Below, piece by piece: positions 8,519 through 18,397 of a DNA stretch of 54,501 nt. The translations under genes were made by a program, and so were the position numbers. The stretch covers positions 1 to 54,501 of the forward strand of contig JBBTBY010000008.1 in NCBI GenBank assembly GCA_038043445.1, written 5' to 3'. Below the pieces are notes generated by a model. That model made no database searches. It had not been told where the DNA came from and worked only from the letters and a program-made list of their open reading frames with translations. The stretch's first letter is position 1, and every line of letters starts with the position of its first letter. This DNA comes from Spirochaetota bacterium. GTDB taxonomy: Bacteria > Spirochaetota > Brachyspiria > Brachyspirales > JACRPF01.

Positions 8519-9808
8519 TCAAATACCCTTTGCGGGGACTTCGCAGATCAATTGTGCCCGGCGCATGATGAAGAACACGACGGCGGTGAACACAAGTATC
8601 GATGCCTGGAAAAGCACCGAAACGGTGACAAGATCGCTCACGGACAGGTGAATGCCGCGCACGATGAGATAGAACGCCGCGATGAAAACGATATACACGT
8701 AGAGCGGCCAGTATTTCCTGCATGCGGAAAGGTAATTGCAGAAGAGATTGGTGAAGCTCAGGCAGGCGGCGCCGACGGCATAAAGCGACACGAGCGGCGC
8801 GACATCGCTGTAGCGTTCGGTGAATTGAAGGACGATGAGCGGCCGCGCGAACAGCGCGATGAAGATGAGGCCGCCCCCCACGACGAATGCGTTCACCAGG
8901 AACGTATCGCGCAGATGGCGGCGTTTCGTGCGGCTCTTGCCGGCGGCGCTTATGCGGGCGAAGAGGAGCGGGCCTATCATCGAAGGAAGGAGCGCCAGGA
9001 CCTTGCCGAGTATCGTCACGGTCGCGAATGCCCCGGCATCGTCCGCCGAAAGGAAGCGTTTTGCGAGGACAACATCTATCTGCATCACCGCCATGCAGAT
9101 GGTATAGACGGCCATGAGCGGCAGAAGTCCGGCGATGTTCGAGAACACCCATTGAAGACCGCTTGCCGAGAACGCATCGGAAGATCGCATGCCGGGGAAG
9201 GAGCGGACAAGGAACAGCACGAAGAGCGCCGCGAGGACGAGATACGGAAGGAGCGCGCTCCACATCGCGAACGCGAACGTGAAACCCGCCGCGACGAAAA
9301 TGACCGTGAGCAGCAGACGCACGATGACGGACACCATTATCGATGCGTTCACGGAAAATCCCTTCTTGCGCCCGAAGAGCGCCCCGCTCACAATGGTGGT
9401 GACGGTCGAAAGCACAACGATAGCGGCAAGAAAGGTAAAGCCGGACTGCGAACGTATCTGCATGTTCCGCGCAAGCCAGCCGGAGAAAAGAACGAGCACG
9501 GCGGCGGCGGCAAGAGAAATACTGACAAAGAAGACGCAGAGCGAAATGATGCGCCGTGCCGCGATGGCACCGCGTGATGAGGCGACGGAGCGTATGACGA
9601 AGAAGAGCACGGCGGTTATCGGCATTGTCGCGATGGCCAGAAATCCCATGAGCACGGTATAATCGCCGAAATCGGCCGCGGAAAGATTGCGGTTGGTGAA
9701 GACCTGGATGATATAATTCCCGAGACCGGCGATGGCTGAAAAAAGGATGCTCGCGATGGAGGAGGATATGAGCGTGTTACGACGCAGGAATGAACGTAAT
9801 CGTTTCAT
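8519..9808 (-). CDS. Wzx/MATE-type polysaccharide flippase, 429 aa
   Basis: A polytopic membrane protein with about 12-14 hydrophobic helices and the polysaccharide-biosynthesis pattern near the N-terminus (helix, LGNYIIQVFTNRNLSAADFG, second helix). This fits the Wzx/RfbX flippase group, which moves lipid-linked oligosaccharide across the inner membrane. I start it at the ATG at 9808, which overlaps the TGA of the upstream methyltransferase as ATGA, instead of 51 bases further upstream. The position at the end of a chain of overlapping glycan genes supports the call. No Wzy polymerase or ligase gene was found in the window. Confidence 0.85.
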   Translation of the reverse strand: MKRLRSFLRRNTLISSSIASILFSAIAGLGNYIIQVFTNRNLSAADFGDYTVLMGFLAIATMPITAVLFFVIRSVASSRGAIAARRIISLCVFFVSISLAAAAVLVLFSGWLARNMQIRSQSGFTFLAAIVVLSTVTTIVSGALFGRKKGFSVNASIMVSVIVRLLLTVIFVAAGFTFAFAMWSALLPYLVLAALFVLFLVRSFPGMRSSDAFSASGLQWVFSNIAGLLPLMAVYTICMAVMQIDVVLAKRFLSADDAGAFATVTILGKVLALLPSMIGPLLFARISAAGKSRTKRRHLRDTFLVNAFVVGGGLIFIALFARPLIVLQFTERYSDVAPLVSLYAVGAACLSFTNLFCNYLSACRKYWPLYVYIVFIAAFYLIVRGIHLSVSDLVTVSVLFQASILVFTAVVFFIMRRAQLICEVPAKGI

Positions 9809-10539
9809 CACCGTCGTCTTCCCGCCCGGCCGCTGCCGGCCTTTTTCTGCAAGATGCATTCATAATTGAGCGTAACGGATTTTCGGCGGTCAAGGAAGTC
9901 CAGCAGGAAGGCGAGCAGGTTGATGAAGAAAATCGGAATGCTGAAGATGACATGGAAAGGATAATATATCCACGGGTGGTCGTTGAATACTTTCGGCAAC
10001 GCCACCTGTATGAGACGCGCGATAACACCGAATATGCCGCCCTGCGGGCGAATGGACACTACGGAAAATCCAACGTGTTCCGCGAGACTTCGCACGCCGT
10101 AGGACGTATAGCGGAAATAATCATGCGGTTCCATATGCGGCGGATGTATCTGCGGCACACAGAGGAAAAGATAACCGCCCTTCTTGAGAACACGGCACAT
10201 CTCTTTCATCGCACGTTCGGGATCCGGGACATGTTCGAGCACCTGCATCGACAGTACCGCATCAAAGCTGCCGCTCTGTACCGGCATGCGGGAAACGTCG
10301 GCGACGATATCGATACCGTATGCCGGTGTCTTGTCCAGGCTCACATAATCATGGTCTTTGAACAGCGGACGGTATTGAGCATCACCGGCACCAGCGTCGA
10401 GAACTCGGCTCTTGTCCGGCATACGCTTCGCCGCCAAAGCCACGAAACGGCGGATGCGGTATGCGAGAGGATTGCTGATCGGCTCCGGGAATATCGTCAC
10501 ATATATCCGGTAACATATCCTGAATATCCTGTTCGTCAT
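9808..10539 (-). CDS. Class I SAM methyltransferase (Methyltransf_11 type), 243 aa
   Basis: Motif I is VLDAGAGDAQYRP (SAM binding); motif II/III includes FDAVLSMQVLEHVPDP, followed by LKKGGYLFLCVPQIHPPHM. The start at 10539 overlaps the upstream stop as ATGA and is preceded by GGAG; an ATG at 10551 preceded by AAAGGA is the alternative. The gene is the third of three overlapping methyltransferase genes feeding the flippase. Such enzymes often O-methylate sugars or modify a carrier-linked intermediate; the acceptor is not deducible. Confidence 0.8.
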   Translation of the reverse strand: MTNRIFRICYRIYVTIFPEPISNPLAYRIRRFVALAAKRMPDKSRVLDAGAGDAQYRPLFKDHDYVSLDKTPAYGIDIVADVSRMPVQSGSFDAVLSMQVLEHVPDPERAMKEMCRVLKKGGYLFLCVPQIHPPHMEPHDYFRYTSYGVRSLAEHVGFSVVSIRPQGGIFGVIARLIQVALPKVFNDHPWIYYPFHVIFSIPIFFINLLAFLLDFLDRRKSVTLNYECILQKKAGSGRAGRRR

Positions 10540-11276
10540 GCGCATCTCCATGAACGCTGTTTTTCCTTTCGAGCGATGATATAACACGAGGGTAAAAGAA
10601 GTCGGAGGAGCGGCATGCGGGCCAGTATCGATGCGGGAAATGGCAGAGGCTGCATAGCCCCCGAGTTGTGAAGGATACGCAAGCCCTGTGCGCGGAAATA
10701 CCGCACTATCGGTATGCTGTTGGCAACGACAACGGCGTCATCATCAGGCATGAATTGCGGACGTTCTATCGGCTCGTTCATTTCCAAGGGCACACCGAGC
10801 GCGTATCGGAGTACGCGCATGAATTTCTCCCTCAGCGAATATCCGCGGACGCTGTTGAATATCCCGAGGAAATTCGGCGTTGCGACGATGCACACCCCGC
10901 CCGGTTCAAGAACACGTATCTGCTCCCGGAGGAAGCCATAGGGGTCGGCGACATGCTCGAATACCGTGAACGATCCAACAACAGAAAAATAGCCGTCGGG
11001 ATAGGGGATGCGGGAGCCGCTATACCGTCGCACGTTGGCCTTGACCCTGCATTCTTTCAGAAAAAAGCCGCTGACATCGATACCGAAAAGATCTCGGCGG
11101 GTACGTGTCCGGGAAAGCATGCGCAGCGCGGTCCCCGTCCCGCAGCCGACATCGAGGAATTTCCCGCGAGGGGACAGATACCGGAGGACATCAGTGCAAT
11201 ATTTCATGTACAGCGATTCCGGTGATGTTACAAGGAATTCCTTGTACCGCTTATCGGTGCGAAATCGCCGCGTCAT
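10536..11276 (-). CDS. Class I SAM methyltransferase, 246 aa
   Basis: FLDVGCGTGTALRML is the SAM-binding motif I; FSVVGSFTVFEHVADPYG and RVLEPGGVCIVATPN are the later core motifs. The frame is open far upstream, but the ATG at 11276 has GGAG seven bases before it and gives a protein starting MTRRFRTDKRYKEF, normal for the family. It overlaps the upstream methyltransferase by 26 bases and the downstream one by 4, so translation is probably coupled. The three enzymes differ clearly from each other, so they likely act on different positions of the glycan. Confidence 0.8.
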   Translation of the reverse strand: MTRRFRTDKRYKEFLVTSPESLYMKYCTDVLRYLSPRGKFLDVGCGTGTALRMLSRTRTRRDLFGIDVSGFFLKECRVKANVRRYSGSRIPYPDGYFSVVGSFTVFEHVADPYGFLREQIRVLEPGGVCIVATPNFLGIFNSVRGYSLREKFMRVLRYALGVPLEMNEPIERPQFMPDDDAVVVANSIPIVRYFRAQGLRILHNSGAMQPLPFPASILARMPLLRLLLPSCYIIARKEKQRSWRCA

Positions 11277-11943
11277 GCTGCTTCTCCAGAACGCACAGTA
11301 TGCTTCTACCGAATCCGGGGGCGATACGCGCCAGCGTACGCGAACAAAGCCGTCCGCTGCCGTCAAAATTGATGACATCGGAAGTATGCTTGACCACACG
11401 CCAGCCGTTACGGGAAAGAAGGGTGACAAGCGTCGGGTAGATGAAATACCGCACATGGCCGACGGCATCGGGCTCAAGCGGGCTTAACTCAATGAACGGG
11501 TTCTTTCCGAACAGCAGCAGCAGTCGTTTGCCAAAACTGGCGAGATTCGGCGTGGTCAGTATGAATTTCCCTGCGTCCTTAAGCACGCGACGTGCCTCAG
11601 ACAGCAGTCTATCCGGTACGAGAACGTGCTCGATGACCTCGCTTGCGATGACCATATCGAACGACCCGGTTTTGAACGGAAGAGATTTCTCATCGACATT
11701 GCAGTAGCGCGCATCCATCCCGCGTTTTCGCGCGATTGCAATCTGTTCACGCGAAACATCGACCCCGAAAAGGCGCAGCCCGCTTAAACCGTCGAAAAGA
11801 GACCCGTCGCCGCACCCGATATCAAGGATCGTCCTCGGCTTCGCCGCCGCGATCTCGGCGCGGATGAATGCGTACACTTCCGGCATCCGACGATAATTAT
11901 CCTCGCGATAGAGATCCCTCGTGATCGATTCCCACTTATTCAT
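11251..11943 (-). CDS. Class I SAM methyltransferase, 230 aa
   Basis: Motifs: ILDIGCGDGSLFDGL (motif I), LFGVDVSREQIAIARKRG (motif II region), FDMVIASEVIEHVLVPD and AGKFILTTPNLASFG. It is of Methyltransf_11/UbiE-like type. It overlaps asnB by 8 bases at its 5' end and the next methyltransferase by 26 at its 3' end. The likely role is methylation of a sugar or lipid-linked intermediate in the surface glycan pathway; the substrate is unknown. Confidence 0.8.
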   Translation of the reverse strand: MNKWESITRDLYREDNYRRMPEVYAFIRAEIAAAKPRTILDIGCGDGSLFDGLSGLRLFGVDVSREQIAIARKRGMDARYCNVDEKSLPFKTGSFDMVIASEVIEHVLVPDRLLSEARRVLKDAGKFILTTPNLASFGKRLLLLFGKNPFIELSPLEPDAVGHVRYFIYPTLVTLLSRNGWRVVKHTSDVINFDGSGRLCSRTLARIAPGFGRSILCVLEKQHDAAISHR

Positions 11944-13768
11944 ATTTCCCCGCCCATACGTTCAGCTGCAATATTCGTAGCAGCGTGAATCGGTGATCCG
12001 CACGTCCCGAACAATGCTCGTCGTAAAGTACTCTTGCATATGCATTGGAGAATCGACCCGTTCCGGTATGCTGCTTGAACAGGTCGCTGAGCTCGGATCG
12101 TATCCACCGGTCAAGCGGAACACCAAAACCGCGCTTCGGCCTGTATGCAAAATCACGGCCGAATATCTTTTCAGCGATGCGCTTTATGATATATTTTGAC
12201 GTTCCGTCATTCACCTTCATACTCCCCGGCAATGAGAACACGAACTCAGCAAGATCCTTATCGAGCAATGGATTGCGCATCTCAAGCGATGCCGCCATGG
12301 TGGCCCGGTCGCCCTTCACGAGATACCAGTCCGGGAGCTGCAAACGGCAGTCGAGATAGAGCGATCGATTGAGTATATCATGGCCTTTGCATTCTTCAAA
12401 CCAGGCGAACGCTTCACGGAACACGGAGCGGATATCGATCGTATGGCCGAGAAGCCGCGCCGCGTCCGCGGGCAGGAGTCCGCCGCTGCCGAAGATGAAT
12501 TGCCGTACGGGGAACGGATAGCGGAGCATCGTGAAGAATTTCCGGTACACGTTGTCCTTCGGGAAAAGGAACGCCGCCGCCGACGCGAGCCAGCGGAGGA
12601 AGGACAATCGCTCGATGAAGACCTGCGCGCGGTGCTTCTCATAACCGCCGAACAGTTCATCGCCGCCGTCGCCGGAAAGCGCCACCGTGATATGCTTTTT
12701 CGCATACTGAGCCACATAGTAAAGCGGTATGACGGCCGCGTCCGCGAGTGGTTCATCGAGATAGTCGAGCATGGCTTCGAACGCGGGCTTGACCGCGGCA
12801 CCCTCGAGATAGCAGTGGTCGAGGGGAATGCCGAGGCGTTTCGCCGCGTAGTCCGCGTACGCGCTTTCATCCGCCTCCGGGGCGTTGCGATAGCTCACGG
12901 TGAACGCATTCACCTTGTCCGTGTGACGTGCAAGCGAAGCGGTGACAATGCTTGAATCAATGCCGCCGCTCAGGAACACGCCGAGCGGCACGTCGGCCAT
13001 GAGCCGCTTCTGCACGGCCGCATCGATAAGTGTTTCGGTTTGCGCAACGGTATCGTCCATCGATATACGCCGGTTCACGGCAATGGCGCCAGGCTCCCAG
13101 TATACGTTCATATCCTGTATGCGCCACGAGGCGATGTCGAAGGTGAACGCCGTTGAGGGAGGCACTTTTCGTATCTGCGAGAATATGCTCCCCGGCGACG
13201 GGATATAGCCGTAGAAAAGGAATTGCGTTACCGCGCGATCGTCCACGGACAGACGCTTTTTCAGCGGAGGATACGCGAGCATGGCTTTGAGTTCGGACGC
13301 GAAGACGAAGCGTTCATCGTCGAGATAATAGTAGAGCGGCTTTTTCCCGAAATGATCGCGCGCGAGGAAGAGCTGCTCTCTCGTCCTGTCGTGGATGCAG
13401 AACGCGAACATCCCTTCGACGTGACGAACGAGATCGGCACCGTATTCCTCATAGCCGTGAACGAGCACTTCGGTGTCCGATGCGCTTACGAAGCGATGCT
13501 TCTCTGTGAGCGCGCTTTTCACCTGCCGGTAATTATAGATCTCTCCGTTATAGACGATGCGTACCGATGCATCCTCGTTCTCAAGGGGCTGCCGCGCGTG
13601 TACCGATGTGTCGATGATGGATAGGCGCCGATGACCGAGCGCGATGTTCTTCTCGATGCGTATCCCTTCCTGATCGGGACCGCGCAGGATGAGCGAACGG
13701 ACCATGGCGGTGAACCGTGTGCGATCGACCGCCTGCGACCGTTCAACAACGCCGACAATGCCGCACAT
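11936..13768 (-). CDS. asnB: Asparagine synthase-type glutamine amidotransferase (AsnB family), 610 aa
   Basis: It begins MCGIVGVVE with the N-terminal nucleophile Cys2, then GHRRLSIID, NGEIYNYRQ and SDTEVLVHGYEEYG of the class II glutaminase domain. The synthetase domain has the ATP-binding SGGIDSSI loop (about residue 270) and YRPKRGFGVPLDRW near the C-terminus. By family it transfers ammonia from glutamine to an acyl-adenylate. In surface-polysaccharide clusters such enzymes often amidate uronic acids; here, between an acyltransferase and methyltransferases, that is more likely than free asparagine synthesis, but the sequence alone cannot decide. Confidence 0.88.
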   Translation of the reverse strand: MCGIVGVVERSQAVDRTRFTAMVRSLILRGPDQEGIRIEKNIALGHRRLSIIDTSVHARQPLENEDASVRIVYNGEIYNYRQVKSALTEKHRFVSASDTEVLVHGYEEYGADLVRHVEGMFAFCIHDRTREQLFLARDHFGKKPLYYYLDDERFVFASELKAMLAYPPLKKRLSVDDRAVTQFLFYGYIPSPGSIFSQIRKVPPSTAFTFDIASWRIQDMNVYWEPGAIAVNRRISMDDTVAQTETLIDAAVQKRLMADVPLGVFLSGGIDSSIVTASLARHTDKVNAFTVSYRNAPEADESAYADYAAKRLGIPLDHCYLEGAAVKPAFEAMLDYLDEPLADAAVIPLYYVAQYAKKHITVALSGDGGDELFGGYEKHRAQVFIERLSFLRWLASAAAFLFPKDNVYRKFFTMLRYPFPVRQFIFGSGGLLPADAARLLGHTIDIRSVFREAFAWFEECKGHDILNRSLYLDCRLQLPDWYLVKGDRATMAASLEMRNPLLDKDLAEFVFSLPGSMKVNDGTSKYIIKRIAEKIFGRDFAYRPKRGFGVPLDRWIRSELSDLFKQHTGTGRFSNAYARVLYDEHCSGRADHRFTLLRILQLNVWAGKYE

Positions 13769-13780
13769 GTACTACCGCCA

Positions 13781-14296
13781 TTATTTCACCTTTTTCCGTT
13801 TCCCTTTTGCGCCGTTGCGGAAGCGTATCACCTTCGCGGGAACACCGGCGACGATGGCATACGAGGGGACATCCTTTGTCACGACCGACCCCGCGCCGAT
13901 GACGGCACCCTTCCCGATAGTGACACCGGGGAGTATCGTCGTATTCGCACCGATCCAAACTTCATCGCCAATGGTAACCGGACGATATTCATCCTTCTGT
14001 TTCGCTATCGTGACCGAGATATCGTCAAATCCGTGCATCGTCGATATTATCGTAACATATTGCCCAATGAGCACATGCTTGCCTATCGTAAGCCCGCCGT
14101 TGCCGTCGAGCACGGCATGGATATTTATCGTTACGTAATCGTCAAGCGATATGCCGCGCGGGCCGGTTATCCATACGCCGCGCATGATCGTCGTGTATTT
14201 TCCCAGGCGCTTGAACAGCACCCCCCAGAGCAGTGCACGCAGCCGGGCCTTTCTGAACAGGAATTGATTGTAAATAAACCGCAGGACCTCGAACAT
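13781..14296 (-). CDS. Left-handed beta-helix (hexapeptide) acyltransferase, 171 aa
   Basis: The C-terminal two thirds consists of hexapeptide repeats: [20 protein letters not shown], then [20 protein letters not shown] and [10 protein letters not shown], the WbbJ/LbetaH pattern of O-acetyltransferases (acetyl-CoA to a sugar hydroxyl or amine). The ATG at 14296 has AAGGGG before it and is preferred to the ATG at 14338, which lies inside the upstream gene. The tail [10 protein letters not shown] is basic. It sits 11 bases after the GT2 gene and 12 before asnB, within the glycan operon. Confidence 0.85.
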   Translation of the reverse strand: MFEVLRFIYNQFLFRKARLRALLWGVLFKRLGKYTTIMRGVWITGPRGISLDDYVTINIHAVLDGNGGLTIGKHVLIGQYVTIISTMHGFDDISVTIAKQKDEYRPVTIGDEVWIGANTTILPGVTIGKGAVIGAGSVVTKDVPSYAIVAGVPAKVIRFRNGAKGKRKKVK

Positions 14297-14306
14297 GGAG
14301 AACCCC

Positions 14307-15299
14307 TTATCTGAGAATACGCGATATGCTGTTGACAAGCTTCTTCGTGAAAAAGTATATCATCGCATCGCGCCATCCGTACCAGTACAATCGCACGAGA
14401 TCGAACCTGCCGAAACGGACGACGAGCGCCGAATAGATGAGGGCCCATATCCAGGAGAAGACAAGGGCGTACACGACGCGATGATACCACCGCCCGTAAC
14501 GGAATATGATGAACCCGCGATTGCGCATGGTGTAATACGCCTTGTGCTTGTACTCGCCGCCGAGCGTCCGCGGCGTGTACACACCGGTGGGGATATTGTG
14601 ATGCGTGATCGCAGCGGACACGAACGCCGACTGTATGCCGTACCGCCGGGCATTGAACGCGAAATCAGGCTCGGTGAACGTCTGCACGAGGGCCTCATCG
14701 AAACACCCCGCTTTCCTGAAAACGGAACGTGCTATCATGAACACATTGGGGATGCCGTCGCTGTCACTGTACTCGCGGCCGGAGCGATCCACCCATCCAT
14801 TGGTGCGGCCGGTGAAGAAATTTATCCGCTGCCCGTCAAGTATACGCTTCTTTGTTCTTGCCGAATAGTTCGACGGACCGAGAATGCCGTACTCCGGATG
14901 CATCTGTGCGAATGCCACGAGCTCGCGTATCATGTTCTTATCGATGACATTATCGTCATCGATGAAAGCGATGTACTCCCCTCGCGCGAGTTTCGCCCCG
15001 AGATTCCTCGCCTTGACCATCTTGATGTTCGTTTTCGCATGCTCGATACGCACCCGTTCGATGCGGCTTCCGGTCATCCGCTTCAAGCGCGGCACGGTAA
15101 GGGCCTTCGTTGCGTCGGACGAGTTATCATCGATGATGATGAGTTCGATCGGCCGATACGATGATGCGGCGACCGATCGTATGCACTCGCAGAGCAGTTC
15201 GTAACGATCGCGCGTTGTTATGACCGCCGATACGAGGGGCGTGCGGGAGCGTTTGGATGCGGTCATTCTCTGTACCCGGGAGTTGTGATTTCGAGCCAT
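14307..15299 (-). CDS. GT2 family glycosyltransferase, 330 aa
   Basis: A typical GT-A fold: [14 protein letters not shown] at the N-terminus, [20 protein letters not shown] as the DXD-type metal site (about residue 110), and [17 protein letters not shown] as the acceptor/base region. Two hydrophobic segments near the C-terminus may hold it at the membrane. It is the first gene of the - strand glycan operon and is divergent from the radical SAM gene at 15347. The start at 15299 has no clear ribosome site; 15266 is an alternative start. Confidence 0.85.
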   Translation of the reverse strand: MARNHNSRVQRMTASKRSRTPLVSAVITTRDRYELLCECIRSVAASSYRPIELIIIDDNSSDATKALTVPRLKRMTGSRIERVRIEHAKTNIKMVKARNLGAKLARGEYIAFIDDDNVIDKNMIRELVAFAQMHPEYGILGPSNYSARTKKRILDGQRINFFTGRTNGWVDRSGREYSDSDGIPNVFMIARSVFRKAGCFDEALVQTFTEPDFAFNARRYGIQSAFVSAAITHHNIPTGVYTPRTLGGEYKHKAYYTMRNRGFIIFRYGRWYHRVVYALVFSWIWALIYSALVVRFGRFDLVRLYWYGWRDAMIYFFTKKLVNSISRILR

Positions 15300-15346
15300 T
15301 CAGCATACTATGACATAAATCAGAATTCGCAAGAGGCGCACAGGCG

Positions 15347-16837
15347 ATGGCTCACGCACGGAAAAAGATACTGCTCGTATACCCGGGGGTATTTGACAGT
15401 CCGTTCCCGGAGCTGCCGATGCCGCTCCTCTATCTTTCATGGGCGCTCAAAAAACACGGCTACATCGTCGACATACTCGACACGCGCCTCACCGATTTCC
15501 GGTCCGTGACCGACCTTTCGCCGTACCTCTTCGCCGGCATAAGCACGATGACCGGTTCGATGATAACGCACGCCCTTGCTTTCGCTTCGCATGCCCGCGC
15601 ACTCGCCCCGGCACTGCCGCTCGTGTGGGGGGGCATACACCCGACGCTCCTCACCGAAGAGACGCTCGCCGACACCCATGTCGATATCATCGTTCGCGGC
15701 GAGGGCGAAACAACGGTGTGCGAACTCGCCGATGCGCTCTCTTCCGGCGCTTCGCTCGATACAATAGCGGGGGTATCGTTCAAACGGGGCGGCGAGATGA
15801 TACACAATCCGGAGCGGCCGTTCCTGGACATGAACACCTTCGACCCCGAACTCCCGTACGAATTATTCGACCTCAAACGCTACACGGTTTCCCCGTTCCC
15901 CGTGCACACGAGCCGCGGCTGTCCGCATCGCTGCGGGTTCTGCTACAATATGGCGTTCAATCATCGCCGCTGGCGCTCAAAGAATGCAGCACGTACGCTC
16001 GATGAGATAGCATATATCGTAAAGCGATTCAACCCCGCGCATATCTGCTTCACTTGGGAGGATGAATTCTTCATCAATGTGCCGCGCGTGCGCGAGATAG
16101 CCGAGGGGCTTCTTTCCCGCTCGATCACGGTGAGCTGGGAATCGTTCTGCCGCTTCGACAGCTTCACCCGCGTGGATGATGAAGCGTTGAAGGTCATGGA
16201 ACGCTCGGGGCTTCGGCTCCTCAGTTTCGGCGGCGAGTCGGGGTCGGAGCGCATGCTCGATACGGTCATCTGCAAGGACATAAAGCTCGATCAAGTGCGC
16301 GAGGCGACACGGCGTCTTTCACGTACAAGCATACGGCAGGTGATATCATTCATGTCGGGGCTGCCGGGTGAGACGGATGAGGATATGTCGAAAACGTTCT
16401 CGTTCATGGATGAGCTCGCGACGATCAACGGCACTATCTACTTCAACGGCGTCTTCCTCTACACGCCGTACCCCGGCACACCGCTTTTTGAGCGCATCGT
16501 GCGCGAATACGGCTATCGCCCGCCGACGTCGTTCTCCGCGTGGGGGAATTTCGGCATCTATCGCGATGTCGGCGCTACTTGGTACAAGCCGCGGTATCTC
16601 AAAAAATACCGCGCAGTATCGATACTCACGCGCTTCCCGTTCTGGAAAAAGGAATTCGCCCTCTCCGATGTGAAACGCGGCATTGTGCCTGAGCGCTTTG
16701 CCCGTTTCCCGCTCAATCTCGTGTACTTTTTCTACACGCGCATGGCGATGTTCCGCTGGAAGCATCGCTGGTTTCGCTTCGCCTTCGAATGGTCGCTGCT
16801 CGAACGCATGCTCGCCCGCGTCCGCGGATTTGTATAA
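15347..16837 (+). CDS. B12-binding domain radical SAM protein, 496 aa
   Basis: The N-terminal 140 residues form a cobalamin-binding Rossmann domain (LLVYPGVFDSPFP, GISTMTGSM, VWGGIHPTLLTEE, VRGEGETTVCELADAL). The radical SAM core follows, with SRGCPHRCGFCYN (CxxxCxxC, about residue 190) binding the 4Fe-4S cluster. The C-terminal part is a helical extension. Enzymes of this layout methylate unactivated carbon or rearrange complex substrates. Its divergent position next to the glycan operon and the convergent paralogue 6 bp away suggest both modify the same product; this is inference. Confidence 0.88.
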   Translation: MAHARKKILLVYPGVFDSPFPELPMPLLYLSWALKKHGYIVDILDTRLTDFRSVTDLSPYLFAGISTMTGSMITHALAFASHARALAPALPLVWGGIHPTLLTEETLADTHVDIIVRGEGETTVCELADALSSGASLDTIAGVSFKRGGEMIHNPERPFLDMNTFDPELPYELFDLKRYTVSPFPVHTSRGCPHRCGFCYNMAFNHRRWRSKNAARTLDEIAYIVKRFNPAHICFTWEDEFFINVPRVREIAEGLLSRSITVSWESFCRFDSFTRVDDEALKVMERSGLRLLSFGGESGSERMLDTVICKDIKLDQVREATRRLSRTSIRQVISFMSGLPGETDEDMSKTFSFMDELATINGTIYFNGVFLYTPYPGTPLFERIVREYGYRPPTSFSAWGNFGIYRDVGATWYKPRYLKKYRAVSILTRFPFWKKEFALSDVKRGIVPERFARFPLNLVYFFYTRMAMFRWKHRWFRFAFEWSLLERMLARVRGFV

Positions 16838-16843
16838 CGGGAA

Positions 16844-18268
16844 CTACTGCTCGTCGTACCACTGTTTTTCTTTCGAGAACCAGCGGCGTATCCACGGATG
16901 CTCGAGTATCGCTTTTATCTGGCTTAACCGTATGTTCAGGAGCAATGACAGCAGGACACGCGGGCGCAGATAGAATCTTTTTATGAAACGCTCCTGCAGC
17001 GCGATGATGCGCGGAAGGGAGATGTCCTGGAACGATGGCACGGTCTCGTTCTTCTGGAATGCATCCACGCGCGCAGCGTATGCATCGCTCATCGGCTCGA
17101 ATATCGCTTCGAAATCCTCGCTCCCGGGATACGGTATGTAATTGCTCACCTGTATCCGGTCGAACGGCACCGAGAGCGCAAAGCGCATCGAGCGCTCGAT
17201 ATGCTCCTCGGTCTCACCGCGCATGCCGCACATGAAGAATCCGCTCACCTTTATGCCGTGCTTGTGGAAGAGCGACACGACCGGCGCTACGACAGCGAGA
17301 TCGAGGTGCTTGCGTATCTTTTTCATGATATCCTGATCGCCCGTTTCAACGCCGAGCCCGACGAAGTAGCCGCCCGAGCGCGCCATTTTTCCGACAAGCG
17401 CTTCCGTCAGACGATCGATGCGTATGCCGTTGGGCGCACGCCAATGCATGCGGACGTTCTCAGCGATCATCATGTCGAATATCGCTTCCGCGCGTGCGGT
17501 GTCCATCGTCAGATTGTCATCGGTGAAGAATATCTCGTCGGCGCCGAAGCGCTCCCTGAGCATTTTCATCTCAGCGATGATGTTCGCCGGATCGCGGTAG
17601 CGCATGCGCCGTTTATTGGTGAGCCCCGACGAACAGAACGTGCATCGATACGGGCAGCCGCGGCTCGTGAGTATCGGCACCGGGCGTTTGCCGCGTATCG
17701 GCATGGACGCACCCTGCAGGTAGGGATAGTAGCGCCGCGGATCGATAAGGTCCCAATCGGGGAACGGTAATTCGTTCGCGTCGCGGAGAAAACCGAAATT
17801 GACGGCCGCATGGCACCACCGACCGCCATTCGCATAGATGAGACCGCTCACCGATGAAGCATCACGTTTTCCTTCGATGTGTTCTGCGAATTCAACGATA
17901 GCCGTTTCGCCTTCGCCCATGACGCCGTAGTCGGCGCCGATATGATCGAGTGCAAGTCCCTGAAGTGCCGTGATATGCGGTCCGCCGACAATGACAATGA
18001 CATTCGGGAGGCGTGCCTTGAGAAGCGGGATGAATTCCTTCGTCCAATTATGCGAGCCGGTGTACACCTGAATGCCGACGATGTCCGGCCGCTTCTCTGC
18101 GGCAAGTCCCGCGGCATGTACGGGCGTGAGCAGCGAGAGCGAACCGTCGATGAGGGAAACATCGCTGTAGCCGTTCTTCTTGAGCGATGCGCTCAGATAG
18201 CCGAGCGAGAGCGGCGGATTGACCTGGAATCGTGAGCCGTATGTGGGGCGGAGAAGGATTATCCTCAT
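16844..18268 (-). CDS. B12-binding domain radical SAM protein, 474 aa
   Basis: Same architecture as its neighbour: cobalamin-binding domain (MRIILLRPTYGSRF, VGIQVYTGSHNW, VIVGGPHITALQG, MGEGETAIVEFAEH) and a radical SAM core with TSRGCPYRCTFCSS (CxxxCxxC). Later motifs include EIFFTDDNLTMD and GLGVETGDQDIMKKIRKH. The frame extends to a TTG at 18316; I prefer the ATG at 18268 because the family starts with an RIILLRP-like strand, but no ribosome site is visible for any choice. Sequence identity to the other enzyme is limited, so they are not a recent duplication. Confidence 0.85.
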   Translation of the reverse strand: MRIILLRPTYGSRFQVNPPLSLGYLSASLKKNGYSDVSLIDGSLSLLTPVHAAGLAAEKRPDIVGIQVYTGSHNWTKEFIPLLKARLPNVIVIVGGPHITALQGLALDHIGADYGVMGEGETAIVEFAEHIEGKRDASSVSGLIYANGGRWCHAAVNFGFLRDANELPFPDWDLIDPRRYYPYLQGASMPIRGKRPVPILTSRGCPYRCTFCSSGLTNKRRMRYRDPANIIAEMKMLRERFGADEIFFTDDNLTMDTARAEAIFDMMIAENVRMHWRAPNGIRIDRLTEALVGKMARSGGYFVGLGVETGDQDIMKKIRKHLDLAVVAPVVSLFHKHGIKVSGFFMCGMRGETEEHIERSMRFALSVPFDRIQVSNYIPYPGSEDFEAIFEPMSDAYAARVDAFQKNETVPSFQDISLPRIIALQERFIKRFYLRPRVLLSLLLNIRLSQIKAILEHPWIRRWFSKEKQWYDEQ

Positions 18269-18397
18269 TGGCGATATCATATGGGATATGATACTCGAAG
18301 AAAAGACATCCCGCAAGTTACGCGAGAAAACACTTCATTATTGAAATGAAAACGTTACATCTGTGAAACCTTAGCCGATGACGGTATGAAATGACAA

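Noticed and set aside
8432-9577. Long + strand open frame (381 codons) antisense to the flippase
   Set aside because: It is rich in His, Glu and Arg with no domain and lies opposite a clear membrane protein; an artefact of GC-rich codon use.
11936-13768. Ordinary housekeeping asparagine synthetase
   Set aside because: Not excluded by its motifs, but overlap with methyltransferase genes in a glycan operon makes a dedicated amidation role more likely.
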